Below are positions 16,615 to 28,407 of a stretch of DNA of 64,000 nucleotides, piece after piece (the first letter of the stretch is position 1; every line of letters starts with the position of its first letter). The notes below the pieces were generated by a model. The model saw only the letters and a list, made by a program, of their open reading frames with translations. It made no database searches and was not told the DNA's origin. The DNA comes from Streptomyces sp. WMMB 322 (lineage in GTDB: Bacteria > Actinomycetota > Actinomycetes > Streptomycetales > Streptomycetaceae). Made by a program: the position numbers and the translations under genes. The stretch is from assembly GCF_900090145.1 (NCBI RefSeq), contig NZ_FMHI01000002.1, positions 310,001 through 374,000 on the forward strand. The letters run 5' to 3'.

Positions 16615-18659
16615 GGGGGATGCCCCCCGAGGGGGAGAACGCCTACGGGCGGCCGTACGGCAGTCCTTACGGAGACGCATACGGCGATCCCTACGGTGAG
16701 CGTGACGACGACGACCCGTACAGTTCGCGGACTTCACCGGGTGACCGGGCTTCCCGTGCGCCCTCGGGCGAGTGGGCCTACGGGCAGGGCGAGGACTTCC
16801 AGCGCGCCGTCGACGCGCTCGACGACCCGCTGAGCGACCCGCTTCCGGGGCAGAGCTCCCGGCGTGCGGGCGGCGGCCCCGCACAGGGCGGCGGGAGCCG
16901 GCCGGGCCAGGGATACACCGGGCAGAGCCAGTCCGTGCAGGGGTATCAGGCGCAGGTCTACGGCTCGCAGGGCTACTCGTCCCAGGACCACTCCTCGCAG
17001 GGGTACGGCGCACAGGGATACGGCGCACAGGGCTACGGCTCCCAGGGATACGTACCGGGGGCGTACGAAGACCAGGGGCGCCGCTTTCAGGGGCAGCAGG
17101 GTCAGCAGGGGCAGCAGCCCGGGCAGGCGGGGCAGGAGCAGGAGGGCGTCTCGGCCTGGTTCCGTCCCCATCGTGAGCCGGAGCCGGCGGCGGGGACGGG
17201 CGAGCCCGGACACCTGACGCAGGGGCAGCAGGGGCAGCAGAGCCGCCCGGGTGGGCAGACCGGCGCACACTCCGCGCAGGCCCCCGTCTCCTCCCTGCGG
17301 CAGGACTACGGCGGCGGGCGCCAAGTCCCGTACGGCGGTGGGCAGTCGGCGACGCCGGGGCAGTGGCAGGACCAGGGCCGGGGACAGGGACTGAACCAGG
17401 CACTGCAGGGACAGCAAGGGCAGCAGCGCCACCAGCCACAACAGGCACAGGGCCAGGACGGGGCACACGGCTGGCAGGCCGGAGCGGGACCGGCCTCCGG
17501 GCCGCCCGTCACAAGGCGGCTTCGCCGCCCGGACGCCGGGAACCACCCGGGGCCGGCGCCGGGTCCCGGTCCTCAGTCGCCTCAGTCGCCTCAGTCGCCG
17601 CCGGGTGCCGGGCGCCCCGGGCAGGGTGCGGCCGCGTCCGCCCCCGTGCCCCCGCGGCTTCGCGATGCCCGGATGTCCGAGACCTCGCCGCTGCCCGTCG
17701 TCGACGAGCCGGGCGGTGCGCCGCCCCGCTCGGCCCGGGGGTCCTCGAGCGGGCTCTCGGCGGAGCGTCCGGCGCGCAGCGACGGCGACGACGACGAGAT
17801 GACGAACACGCGCACCGTCGGCCTGGTCCGGCCCGGCTCGGAAGGGCTGGCGGGACGCGCGGCCCGGCGCCGTGCGGCCCAGCACCGCGGCCGGAGCGGC
17901 AGCGTGCCGCCGCCGCTGCCGCGGACGGCCGGCACCCGGCTGGAGGCCAGGCGCGCGGAGCGTGCACGCCGCGAGGGCCCCGCGATCATCGCCAGCCGGT
18001 TCCTGGGCGAGGTGTTCATATCGGCCGGTGTCCTGATGCTGTTGTTCGTCGCGTACCAGCTTTGGTGGACGAACGTACTGGCCGGCCAGGAGGCGGGCGG
18101 CGCCGCGCAGAGCCTCCAGGACAAGTGGAAGGGCGAGAAGGGGCTCGACCCCGAGCGCAAGGCCGGCAGTTTCGCGCCGGGTGAGGGCTTCGCGATCCTC
18201 TACCTGCCCAAGCTGGACGTCAGGGTCCCCATCGCGCAGGGGATCTCGAAGCCGGCGGTGCTCGACAAGGGGCTCGTCGGGCACTACGACAAGCAGCCCT
18301 TCAGCACCGCGATGCCCTGGGACAAGAAGGGCAACTTCGCTCTGGCGGGCCACCGCAACACCCATGGCGAGCCGTTCCGTTACATCAACCGCCTCGTCGC
18401 GGGGGACGACATCGTGGTGGAGACAGCCACCAAGTTCTACACGTACAAGATGGCCAGCCGGCTGCCCTCCACTTCGCCTTCGAACACCCGGGTGATCGAG
18501 CCTGTTCCGGAGGGGTCCGGTTTCGAACGGCCGGGCCGGTACGTCACGTTGACCACGTGCACGCCCGAATTCACATCGAAATACAGGCTCATTGTCTGGG
18601 GCAAAATGGTCGAGGAGCGTCCGCGGAGCAAGGGCAAACCGGACGCCCTGATCGAGTAG
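16611..18659 (+). CDS. srtE1: Class E sortase with long disordered N-terminal region
   Basis: About 682 residues. The first ~440 are low complexity (Gly/Gln/Tyr/Pro/Ser), with repeats such as YGSQGY and QGQQGQQ, and are probably cytoplasmic. One membrane helix (VFISAGVLMLLFVAYQLWW) precedes the sortase domain with catalytic His581 (AGHRNTHG), Cys650 (TLTTCTP) and Arg659 (SKYRLIVWG). In S. coelicolor the pair SrtE1/SrtE2 anchors long chaplins (LAxTG signals) to the wall for aerial growth; this gene is in the same place. The GTG at 16611 is chosen for GGGGGG upstream and the GTGA overlap; an ATG at 16620 is the alternative. Confidence 0.9.
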   Translation: MRGMPPEGENAYGRPYGSPYGDAYGDPYGERDDDDPYSSRTSPGDRASRAPSGEWAYGQGEDFQRAVDALDDPLSDPLPGQSSRRAGGGPAQGGGSRPGQGYTGQSQSVQGYQAQVYGSQGYSSQDHSSQGYGAQGYGAQGYGSQGYVPGAYEDQGRRFQGQQGQQGQQPGQAGQEQEGVSAWFRPHREPEPAAGTGEPGHLTQGQQGQQSRPGGQTGAHSAQAPVSSLRQDYGGGRQVPYGGGQSATPGQWQDQGRGQGLNQALQGQQGQQRHQPQQAQGQDGAHGWQAGAGPASGPPVTRRLRRPDAGNHPGPAPGPGPQSPQSPQSPPGAGRPGQGAAASAPVPPRLRDARMSETSPLPVVDEPGGAPPRSARGSSSGLSAERPARSDGDDDEMTNTRTVGLVRPGSEGLAGRAARRRAAQHRGRSGSVPPPLPRTAGTRLEARRAERARREGPAIIASRFLGEVFISAGVLMLLFVAYQLWWTNVLAGQEAGGAAQSLQDKWKGEKGLDPERKAGSFAPGEGFAILYLPKLDVRVPIAQGISKPAVLDKGLVGHYDKQPFSTAMPWDKKGNFALAGHRNTHGEPFRYINRLVAGDDIVVETATKFYTYKMASRLPSTSPSNTRVIEPVPEGSGFERPGRYVTLTTCTPEFTSKYRLIVWGKMVEERPRSKGKPDALIE

Positions 18660-18684
18660 GGGACAGCAGAAACGGGCGGTAGCG

Positions 18685-19449
18685 GTGTCACAGACCAAAC
18701 ACGTCAGGGGCGGGGGGCCCGGCTCGTCGTCGTCCCCGCCGCCCGCTCCCGCATCCGAGCGTGGACGCCGGGCCACGCGCCGTCGTCGCCTGTCGGCGAC
18801 GGTCGGGTTCATGGGTGAACTCCTGATCACGGCCGGCGTCGTGCTCGCGCTCTTCGTCGCGTACTCGCTGTGGTGGACGAATGTGCTGGCCGAACGCGAC
18901 TCGAAGAGCGCCGGCAAAAAGGTCCGTCAGAGCTGGCTCCACGACCGCACCCCCGGCGCCCTCGACACCAAGGACGGCATCGGCTTCCTGCACGTACCGG
19001 CCATGTCGCGCGAGGAGGTGCTCGTGATGAAGGGCACCGACGCGAAGGAGCTCAACAAGGGAGCGGCGGGCTACTACACGAAACCCGTAAAGTCGGGGAT
19101 GCCGCAGGACCAGTCGGGCAACTTCTCGCTGGCGGCCCACCGTGACGGGCACGGCGCGAAGTTCCACAAGATCGACAAGATCGAGAAGGGCGACGCGGTC
19201 GTCTTCGAGACGAAGAACACCTGGTTCGTCTACAAGGTCTATTCGATCCTTCCCCGCACCAGCAAGTACAACGTCGACGTGCTGGACCCGGTGCCGAAGG
19301 AGTCGGGCAAGAAGACCGAGGGGCGGTACATCACGCTCACCACCTGCACCCCGGTCTTCACCTCCAAGTACCGCTACGTGGTGTGGGGCGAGTTGGAGCG
19401 TACGGAGGACGTCGACGCGAAGCGGACTCCGCCGAAGGAACTCCGCTGA
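18685..19449 (+). CDS. srtE2: Class E sortase
   Basis: 254 residues: short basic N terminus, one membrane helix (LLITAGVVLALFVAYSLWW), then the sortase domain with His152 (LAAHRDGHG), Cys221 (TLTTCTP) and Arg230 (SKYRYVVWG). It is clearly a paralogue of the preceding gene, 25 bases away, without the low-complexity region. Probably the second chaplin-anchoring sortase. Confidence 0.93.
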   Translation: MSQTKHVRGGGPGSSSSPPPAPASERGRRATRRRRLSATVGFMGELLITAGVVLALFVAYSLWWTNVLAERDSKSAGKKVRQSWLHDRTPGALDTKDGIGFLHVPAMSREEVLVMKGTDAKELNKGAAGYYTKPVKSGMPQDQSGNFSLAAHRDGHGAKFHKIDKIEKGDAVVFETKNTWFVYKVYSILPRTSKYNVDVLDPVPKESGKKTEGRYITLTTCTPVFTSKYRYVVWGELERTEDVDAKRTPPKELR

Positions 19450-19611
19450 CGGCGCCGTCCTGTCGGCACACCGGCACAACCGGCAAGCCGGCGGGACGCC
19501 CTCGCGATACGCGCCCGGATGAACCCCGCGGCCCTCGTGACCGGTTCGCCACCGGTCCGGTCCGCTCGTGATCCCGAGCGCCACCCTTCCGCTGTGACGC
19601 CCGCCCGACAC

Positions 19612-19648
19612 GAACGCGTCCCCGCGGCATCGCCGCGGGGACGCGTTC
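19612..19648. terminator. Bidirectional terminator between srtE2 and pknB
   Basis: 16-base perfect arms (19612-19627 and 19633-19648) around a 5-base loop, between two convergent genes. Confidence 0.85.
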
Positions 19649-19678
19649 ACGTGTGCGCCGGCGAACCGGCGCCCGGCG

Positions 19679-21667
<1,989 letters not shown>

Positions 21668-21887
21668 AGTCTCCAGCCCTCTCCGTTCGTCCGGGCCCGT
21701 ATCTGATATACGGCACGGCGGTGTGCTGCTCGGGATACGGTACCCGCCCACTCGTGCGGGTCGGTCGTGACTGTGGTGACTGGCGTCACCTCTTGCGGTG
21801 CCGCCGGGGTGGTTTCGGTCACGTTTCCCGGACCCGCCGGGCGAACTGCCGTCTCCGGGTGGATCTTGGCGGTGCGGCCCGAGCCCG

Positions 21888-23354
21888 TCATTGCTTGCCC
21901 TCGAGCACTGCCTTCATCACGCCCTTGGCGACCGGAGCGGCGAGCTTGCCGCCCGCGATGTCGCTGCGGAGTGTGTCCGAACCCTCGATGACGACGGCCA
22001 CCGCGACGGGTACGGAACCGTCCTGATCCTTCGCGTATGAGATGAACCACGCATAGGGGTTCTCGCTGTTGTTCTCACCGCGCTGGGCGGTGCCGGTCTT
22101 GCCTCCGACTGTGACGCCCGGAATCTGCGCACTGGTTCCCGTGCCCTTCTGGACCACGGTCTCCATGCCCTGCTGAAGCTTCTGCGCGTTCTCCGAGGAC
22201 ACCGGCCGGCTCATCTCCGTCGGCTTGTGCTGCTCGACGACGTTCAGGTTCGGCGCGACGAGCTGATCCACCATGTAGGGCTTCATCAGGGCGCCGTTGT
22301 TGGCCACCGCGGAGGCGACCATCGCCATCTGCAGCGGCGTAGCGCGGTTGCTCGCCTGCCCGATGCCGGCCATGGCGTTCTGCGGCCTGTTGTCCTTCGG
22401 GTAGACGCTCTCGGCGGCGCGGACCGGGGTGTCCAGCTCCTTGTCGTTGAAGCCGAACTTCTCCGCCGTCTCCATCATCTTCTCGTTGCCGACCCGGTTG
22501 CTCATCTGCGCGAAGACGGTGTTGCAGGAGTAGCGCAGCGCGTTGCGCACCGTGGCGTTCTCGCAGGGGATGTTGCCGTCGTTGCCGAGTTCGGTCTGCG
22601 AATCGGGCAGCTTGTACGGGTCCGGGCTGTCGGTCGCCTTGTCCAGGTCGTACTCGCCGCTCTCCAGGCCCGCCGCCGCCGTGACGACCTTGAACGTCGA
22701 ACCGGGCGGGTAGGTCTGCCGCAGAGCCCTGTTGAGCATGGGCTCGTCCTCGTTCTGCTCCTTCTGCAGCTTCGACCACGCGGCGGTGTCGGACTTGCCG
22801 TTCCCGGCGAAGCTGGACGGGTCGTACGACGGGGTGCTCGCCAGGGCGAGGATGGCGCCGGTCTTCGGGTTTATCGCCGCGACCGCGCCCTTCTTGTCGC
22901 CGAGCCCCTCGAAGGCGGCCTTCTGCGCCTTGGCGTTGAGCGTCGTGACGACGTTCCCGCCCTTCTGCGGCTTGCCCGTGAGCATGTCGATCGTGCGGTT
23001 GAAGAAGAGCCGGTCGTCGTTGCCGGTGAGGATGCCGTCGTTGAGGGCCTCCAGCTGGTTCGCGCCGAAGGCCTGCGAGGCGTAGCCCGTCACGGGCGAC
23101 CACATGGGGCCGTTCTTGTACGTGCGCTTGTAGCGGAAGTCGCCGCTCTTGGTGTCGGTGGAGCCGGTGATCGCCTTGCCGTCGACGATGATGTTGCCGC
23201 GCGGCTGCGAGTAGCGCGCGATGGCTACCCGCCGGTTCTTCGGATCGGTCTTGAGCTCGTCGGCCTGTACGAGCTGGATCCAGTTGTCGCGGGCCAGCAG
23301 GGCGAGCACGAGCAGGCCGATGAAGATCGCGATCCGGCGCAGTGGCTTGTTCAC
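21888..23354 (-). CDS. pbpA: Penicillin-binding protein PbpA (class B transpeptidase)
   Basis: 488 residues: one N-terminal membrane anchor (IAIFIGLLVLALLARDNW), a dimerisation domain, and a transpeptidase domain with Ser219 (STFK), SCN at 276-278 and KTGT at 419-422. It cross-links peptidoglycan. GTG start. It lies between the RodA-like gene and pknB, as in other actinobacteria, and is a likely partner of that flippase/polymerase. Confidence 0.96.
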   Translation of the reverse strand: MNKPLRRIAIFIGLLVLALLARDNWIQLVQADELKTDPKNRRVAIARYSQPRGNIIVDGKAITGSTDTKSGDFRYKRTYKNGPMWSPVTGYASQAFGANQLEALNDGILTGNDDRLFFNRTIDMLTGKPQKGGNVVTTLNAKAQKAAFEGLGDKKGAVAAINPKTGAILALASTPSYDPSSFAGNGKSDTAAWSKLQKEQNEDEPMLNRALRQTYPPGSTFKVVTAAAGLESGEYDLDKATDSPDPYKLPDSQTELGNDGNIPCENATVRNALRYSCNTVFAQMSNRVGNEKMMETAEKFGFNDKELDTPVRAAESVYPKDNRPQNAMAGIGQASNRATPLQMAMVASAVANNGALMKPYMVDQLVAPNLNVVEQHKPTEMSRPVSSENAQKLQQGMETVVQKGTGTSAQIPGVTVGGKTGTAQRGENNSENPYAWFISYAKDQDGSVPVAVAVVIEGSDTLRSDIAGGKLAAPVAKGVMKAVLEGKQ

Positions 23355-23400
23355 TGTGCATCACCTCTCACGGGTAGCCGGGTCACGTGTGCGTTCGTCG

Positions 23401-24795
23401 TCATGGGCGGACCACCTGCGTCATCTCGGCGTCCGGCGACGGCGCAGGGGCCGGGGCCGGCCTGCGCGCCGTATCGCTGATCTTGAGGAGGATCGCCACC
23501 AGCGCCCAGTTGGCGATCACGGACGAACCGCCCTGTGCGAGGAAGGGCATCGTCATACCGGTGAGGGGGATGAGCCCCATCACGCCGCCGGCGACGACGA
23601 AGACCTGGATGCCGAACGCGGCGGAGAGGCCGACGGCGAGCAGCTTGCCGAAGGGGTCGCGGGCCGCGAGAGAGGTGCGGATGCCGCGCTCCACGAGCAG
23701 CCCGTACAGGAGCAGCATCGCCATGACGCCGGTGAGGCCCAGCTCCTCGCCGACGGTGGCGAAGATGTAGTCGCTCTTGGCGGCGAAGCCGATGAGCCGT
23801 GAGAAACCCTGCCCGAGCCCGGAGCCGAGGACCCCGCCGGAGCCGAAGGCCCACAGCGCCTGTGCGGGCTGCTCGGAGCCGTCCTTGAAGGCCTGCATCG
23901 GGTCGAGCCAGTCGTCGACGCGGCCCTGCACGTGCGGCTCGAAGCTGGCGACCGCCACGGCGCCGACGACGGTCAGCGCGAGCCCGAAGACGATCCAGCT
24001 GGTTCGCTCCGTGGCGACGTACAGCATGACCACGAAGAGCCCGAAGAAGAGCAGCGAGGTGCCCAGGTCCGTCTCGAAGACGAGGATGAGGACCGAGAGC
24101 CCCCAGATGACGAGGATGGGGCCCAGGTCGCGGCCGCGGGGCAGGTAGAGACCCATGAAGCGGCGGCTGGCCAGGGCGAGCGCGTCACGCTTGACCATCA
24201 GGTAGCCGGCGAAGAACACCGCGATGATGATCTTCGCGAACTCTCCGGGCTGGAGCGAACCGACGCCGGGGATCGTGATCCAGATACGGGCGCCGAAGCG
24301 TGGCGGGAAGAACACCGGGAGGATCAGCAGGATCAGCGCCGTGACCATCGAGATGTAGGTGTAGCGCTGGAGCACCCGGTGGTCCTTGAGGAAGACCAGG
24401 ACGGCGACGAAGAGGCCGACGCCGAGCGTGGACCACATCAGCTGCGTGGGGGCGGCGGCGCCGCCGGGCAGCGGTTCGAGGTCGAGCCGGTAGATGAGCA
24501 CGAGGCCCATGCCGTTGAGGAGCGTGGCGATGGGCAGCATCAGCGGGTCCGCGTACGGGGCCCAGCGCCGCACGACCATGTGCGCCACTCCGGCGAGCAG
24601 GCACAGGCCGAGGCCGTAGCCGAGCATGCCGGCGGGAAGCGCGCCGTCCTTCGCGAGGCCGACGTTGGCGTAGGCGAAGACCGGGATGAGCACGGCGAAC
24701 ACGAGCATCGACAGCTCTGTGTTGCGGCGGCTCGGCAGGCCTCCCGGGGAGACCGTCGTGTTGCTGCCGGTGTTGGTCATGACGTTGCTGCTCAT
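23401..24795 (-). CDS. FtsW/RodA/SpoVE family SEDS peptidoglycan glycosyltransferase
   Basis: 464 residues with about twelve membrane helices. SEDS marks include PEFAKI-like LQPGEFAKIIIAVFFAGYL, a membrane loop containing DLGTSLLFFGLFVVMLYV (catalytic Asp) and the C-terminal AQGGSSVIANW. It polymerises lipid II together with the neighbouring PbpA. ATG at 24795; ATG at 24780 is an alternative. It is 16 bases downstream of pstP. Confidence 0.93.
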   Translation of the reverse strand: MSSNVMTNTGSNTTVSPGGLPSRRNTELSMLVFAVLIPVFAYANVGLAKDGALPAGMLGYGLGLCLLAGVAHMVVRRWAPYADPLMLPIATLLNGMGLVLIYRLDLEPLPGGAAAPTQLMWSTLGVGLFVAVLVFLKDHRVLQRYTYISMVTALILLILPVFFPPRFGARIWITIPGVGSLQPGEFAKIIIAVFFAGYLMVKRDALALASRRFMGLYLPRGRDLGPILVIWGLSVLILVFETDLGTSLLFFGLFVVMLYVATERTSWIVFGLALTVVGAVAVASFEPHVQGRVDDWLDPMQAFKDGSEQPAQALWAFGSGGVLGSGLGQGFSRLIGFAAKSDYIFATVGEELGLTGVMAMLLLYGLLVERGIRTSLAARDPFGKLLAVGLSAAFGIQVFVVAGGVMGLIPLTGMTMPFLAQGGSSVIANWALVAILLKISDTARRPAPAPAPSPDAEMTQVVRP

Positions 24796-24811
24796 AACTG
24801 CCGGAGCCCCC

Positions 24812-26332
24812 TTACGGTGCGGTGCACTGCCTGGCGAGCTGCTGCTGCTTCTCCGACAGCTTCGGGCTCTGCGAGGGCGACGGAGAATCGCTGGGGTCCT
24901 TGTTCTCGGCGGAGTTCTTGTCCGCGTCGGCGGAGTTCTTCTCCGCGTCCCCCTGCTTGCTCTGCTCGTCCTTCTTCTTGTTCTTGTCGGCCGGGGGCTC
25001 GGCGGGCTGCTCGGCGATGATCCGGCAGACCTTGGCCTGCTCCTCCAACTCGTCGGCCTTGTCGCGGGCTTCGCCGATGCTGCTGGATGCGATGGTCTCG
25101 CGGACCTGGTTGCGCTGGTAGCCGGGCAGGTACTTGAGTTCGACGCCGGGGCGGTCCTGATAGACCTCGTTGAGGCTGAGGCCCGCAAGTTCCTGGCTGA
25201 TGCCGCGGTAGAGCGCGATGTGGTCGTCGTTGGCGCCGACGTAGTACTGGGTCTGGGTCCAGCGGTAGCCGCCGTACAGTCCGCCGCCGACGATGATGAG
25301 GATCATCGTGAGCCACAGCGACCGGCGCAGCCACCTTCTGCCGCCCCGGCGCTTGACGAAGTCCTCCTCGGTGTATCTGCCGAAGCCGCCGTCCGGACCG
25401 TCCCCCATGTTGCCGCTCCCGGGGGGACCGAAGCTCTCGCCCGGGTTCTGCGAGGGCACGGACTGGCCCGCGGTGCGGCCGAGTTCGGCCGCACGGGCCG
25501 CCGGGGTCCGCGCGGCGCCGAGGTCGCCGCCGAGCGGCGTCTGCGACTCCGCGACGGCGCCGACCACGACGGGGGTGTCGTTCAACTGCCGCCCGAGGGC
25601 GTCGTTCTCGTCGACGTCGACGACGTCGGCGACGATGCACGTGATGTTGTCGGGCCCACCGCCGCGCAGCGCGAGCTGGATCAGCTCGTGCACCGTCTCC
25701 TGCGGGCCCTGATAGCTGGCGAGGGCTTCCTCGATGGTCTGCGGGCTGACGACCGTCGGAAGGCCGTCGGAGCAGATGAGGTAGCGGTCGCCGGCGCGGA
25801 CTTCCCTGATGGACAGGTCGGGTTCGACGTGGTCGCTGCTGCCCAGCGCGCGCATCAGCAGGGAGCGCTGCGGGTGGGTGGTGGCTTCCTCCTCGGTGAT
25901 GCGCCCCTCGTCGACCAGCTTCTGCACCCAGGTGTGGTCCTGGGTGATCTGTGTGAGCTGTCCGTCACGCAGCAGGTACGCACGGGAGTCGCCGACGTGT
26001 ACGAGGCCGAGCCGACGGCCCGTCCACAGCAGGGCGGTGAGCGTCGTGCCCATGCCCTCCAGCTGCGGGTCCTCCTCGACCATGCCGCGCAACTGGTCGT
26101 TGGCGCGCTGCACGGCGACGCCGAGGGAGGTGAGGAGGTCGGAACCCGGGATGTCCTCGTCGAGCTGGACGATCGTGGAGATCACCTCGGAACTGGCGAC
26201 CTCGCCCGCAGCCTGGCCGCCCATGCCGTCGGCGACCGCGAGCAGCCGCGGGCCGGCGTATCCGGAGTCCTCGTTGTGGTCCCGGATCATGCCGTCGTGA
26301 GATCCGGCGGCGAAGCGCAGTGACAGACTCAT
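24812..26332 (-). CDS. pstP: PP2C-type Ser/Thr phosphatase PstP
   Basis: About 506 residues. The PP2C domain (1-240) has the metal-binding motifs MIRDHNEDSGY, AVADGMGGQAAGE, SDGLPTVVSP and GGPDNITCIVADV. A linker, one membrane helix (LWLTMILIIVGGGLYGGYRW) and an outer domain ending in a charged Ser/Lys-rich tail follow. It reverses phosphorylation by PknB. ATG at 26332 has GCGAGGTGCGC before it; an in-frame ATG at 26362 would add ten residues. Confidence 0.95.
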   Translation of the reverse strand: MSLSLRFAAGSHDGMIRDHNEDSGYAGPRLLAVADGMGGQAAGEVASSEVISTIVQLDEDIPGSDLLTSLGVAVQRANDQLRGMVEEDPQLEGMGTTLTALLWTGRRLGLVHVGDSRAYLLRDGQLTQITQDHTWVQKLVDEGRITEEEATTHPQRSLLMRALGSSDHVEPDLSIREVRAGDRYLICSDGLPTVVSPQTIEEALASYQGPQETVHELIQLALRGGGPDNITCIVADVVDVDENDALGRQLNDTPVVVGAVAESQTPLGGDLGAARTPAARAAELGRTAGQSVPSQNPGESFGPPGSGNMGDGPDGGFGRYTEEDFVKRRGGRRWLRRSLWLTMILIIVGGGLYGGYRWTQTQYYVGANDDHIALYRGISQELAGLSLNEVYQDRPGVELKYLPGYQRNQVRETIASSSIGEARDKADELEEQAKVCRIIAEQPAEPPADKNKKKDEQSKQGDAEKNSADADKNSAENKDPSDSPSPSQSPKLSEKQQQLARQCTAP

Positions 26333-26399
26333 GCGCACCTCGCCCGTCGGCTCCGGATACATCCGCACGGTGCCCACCCTCCGGTCGTCATGATCTGTA

Positions 26400-26906
26400 C
26401 TACTTCCGCAGCTCGATGACCGTCTTGCCGATGCGGATCGGCGCTCCGGGCTGGATCGGCGTCGGAGTGGTGAGTCGGGTCCGGTCGAGGTAAGTGCCGT
26501 TGGTGGACCCGAGATCCTCGACGATCCACTGGCCGTCACGGTCCGGGTAGATCCTGGCATGCCTGCTGGAGGCGTAGTCGTCATCCAGCACAATCGTGGA
26601 ATCGTGCGCGCGGCCGAGCGTGATCGTCTGACCCTGCAGTGCCACCGTCGTACCGGTCAGCGACCCTTCGGTCACCACCAGTTTGCTCGGTGCGCTCCGC
26701 CGGCCACCGCCGCCGCGGCGGCCGCTCTGCTGGCGCGGGGGCTGCTGGCGCTGCTGCGGCCGTTGCCCCTCTGCACGGCGAGCGGCGCGCTGCGTCACGC
26801 GCGTGCCGAACAGATCGCTGCGGATGACCTGCACGGCCACGATGACGAACAGCCACAGTACGGCGAGAAAACCCAGCCGCATGACCGTGAGGGTCAGCTC
26901 TGACAT
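26400..26906 (-). CDS. fhaB: FHA-domain protein FhaB
   Basis: 168 residues: an N-terminal membrane helix (LGFLAVLWLFVIVAVQVI), a Gln/Arg-rich linker, and an FHA domain with GRAHDSTIVLDDDYASSRHARI and DLGSTNGTYLD that binds phospho-threonine. It recruits phosphorylated wall-synthesis proteins. Ten bases from fhaA. Confidence 0.95.
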   Translation of the reverse strand: MSELTLTVMRLGFLAVLWLFVIVAVQVIRSDLFGTRVTQRAARRAEGQRPQQRQQPPRQQSGRRGGGGRRSAPSKLVVTEGSLTGTTVALQGQTITLGRAHDSTIVLDDDYASSRHARIYPDRDGQWIVEDLGSTNGTYLDRTRLTTPTPIQPGAPIRIGKTVIELRK

Positions 26907-26915
26907 GCCCCCGCT

Positions 26916-27734
26916 TCACCCTTCGGCTTGCCGGTAAATGATCGTGGTGCTGCCCACGACGATGCGTGAACCGTCGCGGAGCGTAGCGCGAGTGGTGTGC
27001 TGTCCGTCCACCACGATGCCGTTAGTCGATCCGAGATCCTGGACCGAAGCCGGGTCTCCCGCGCGGATCTCGCAGTGCCGCCGCGAGACCCCGGGATCGT
27101 CGATGCGCACGTCGGCCTCTGTGCTGCGGCCCAGAACGAGGGTGGGGCGGGAGATCTGGTGGCGGTTGCCGTTGATCTCGATCCAGCGCCTCGTCTCGGC
27201 GCGCGGCATGGAACCTCCGCCGCCGCCGGGCGCGTAGCCGGGCGGCGGGCCCGCCGGCATGGGCGGTGCACCGGCCGGGGCGGCGGCGGGCGGGTAACCG
27301 CCTTGACCGCCATAGGCGTTGTTCGGTGCGCCCGAAGTGCGCTGCGGCTGCTGCGAGGCGCTTGAGGCGAGGGTACGGCTGCGCACGCGGTAGAGACCGG
27401 TGTCGAGTTCGTCGGCCTTCTCGAGGTGGACCTTGACCGACCCCATGAAGGTGTACCGCTGCTGTTTTGCGTAGTCTCGTACCATTCCGCCCAGTTCGTC
27501 ACCCAGCTGACCCGAGTACGGGCTGAGGCGCTCGTAGTCGGGTGCGCTCAGTTCGACGATGAAGTCGTTGGGCACGACCGTCCGGTCCCGGTTCCAGATC
27601 GTCGCGTTGTTGTCGCATTCACGCTGGAGGGCGCCCGCGATCTCCACAGGCTGTACCTCGGACTTGAACACCTTCGCGAAGGTGCCGTTGACCAGGCCCT
27701 CAAGCCGCTGCTCGAAGCGCTTCAGAACTCCCAC
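26916..27734 (-). CDS. fhaA: DUF3662/FHA-domain protein FhaA
   Basis: 272 residues: DUF3662 domain first (GVLKRFEQRLEGLVNGTFAKVFKS...), a Gly/Pro/Ala linker, then FHA (GRSTEADVRIDDPGVSRRHCEI, DLGSTNGIVVDG). In mycobacteria FhaA binds phosphorylated PknB and MviN. GTG start directly after a perfect AAGGAGGTG site; first gene of the fhaA-fhaB-pstP-rodA-pbpA-pknB run. Confidence 0.96.
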   Translation of the reverse strand: MGVLKRFEQRLEGLVNGTFAKVFKSEVQPVEIAGALQRECDNNATIWNRDRTVVPNDFIVELSAPDYERLSPYSGQLGDELGGMVRDYAKQQRYTFMGSVKVHLEKADELDTGLYRVRSRTLASSASQQPQRTSGAPNNAYGGQGGYPPAAAPAGAPPMPAGPPPGYAPGGGGGSMPRAETRRWIEINGNRHQISRPTLVLGRSTEADVRIDDPGVSRRHCEIRAGDPASVQDLGSTNGIVVDGQHTTRATLRDGSRIVVGSTTIIYRQAEG

Positions 27735-28117
27735 GTTGCACCTCCTTCCCAGATGCCCTCGGCTCTAGTGCGTCCTCCGGTCTCATCCGGGGGCGCGCAT
27801 GCTGTGTTCGTACGTCGGTCCGGTACTGCTTACTGATCGTATCCACGCGCGAAGGGAACGGGTGGTTCCCCTCGGGTGCCCGACGGAGGAGTGTCACCTC
27901 TCACACCTCACGCCCTCGTGCTACCTGACCCTCGCCGTCACACCCTCGCATGGATCGCACCGTCCTCGAAGCCAGTGTCCCGTAGTCGCACGGGCACCGG
28001 CCGGGGCGGACCGGGATGTGAAGCCACCGCTGCCAGCGTGCTAATCTTTTGGACGTCGGAAGGCCCCTGAAGGAAGCCCTCCGGCGGACTCCTCGCTCAG
28101 GGCGAGGGGCACCCGAT
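27735..28117. other. Gene-free region upstream of fhaA and tRNA-Leu
   Basis: No coding sequence. It must contain the leftward promoter of the fhaA operon and the rightward promoter of tRNA-Leu; I could not pick out convincing -10/-35 pairs. Confidence 0.5.
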
Positions 28118-28201
28118 GCGCGGGTGGCGGAATAGGCAGACGCGCTGGATTCAGGTTCCAGTGTCCGAAAGGACGTGGGGGTTCAACTCCCCCCTCGCGC
28201 A
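28118..28201 (+). tRNA. tRNA-Leu (anticodon CAG)
   Basis: 84 bases with acceptor GCGCGGG/CTCGCGC (one wobble), D loop GGCGGAATAGGCAGACGC, anticodon loop ATTCAGGT, a long variable arm (GTCCGAAAGGAC) typical of class II tRNAs, and T arm GGGGGTTCAACTCCCCC. CCA not encoded. Confidence 0.97.
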
Positions 28202-28308
28202 CAGAGAGACACCGACGAAACGGGTCTCCGCAGGTGACGGAAGTCGCGGCGGGGGCCCTTTCTCGTTGACGGGGCGCATCAGGCGTCCTGTTGGTGCGCG
28301 TGATCGGG
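28200..28308 (+). repeat. Left copy of a diverged direct repeat (putative attL)
   Basis: The 109 bases starting at the last pair of the tRNA-Leu acceptor stem recur at 51385-51493 at a constant offset of 23185. The first 67 bases differ at three positions; the rest is weaker. It includes the tRNA trailer/terminator (GAGAC...GTCTC stem and a CCCTTTCTCG tail). Confidence 0.8.
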
Positions 28309-28333
28309 AACAGAAGCACCGTTTCTACGCATA

Positions 28334-28372
28334 AGGGCCCGTACCGGGGCACTCTGCCCCGGTACGGGCCCT
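28334..28372. terminator. 18-bp perfect hairpin
   Basis: Arms 28334-28351 and 28355-28372 around a 3-base loop. It lies 35 bases beyond the leftward DDE-like gene and would end its transcription. Confidence 0.8.
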
Positions 28373-28407
28373 AATTGGTGATCTTCAGTTGCGGTGATCG
28401 GAGTTGA

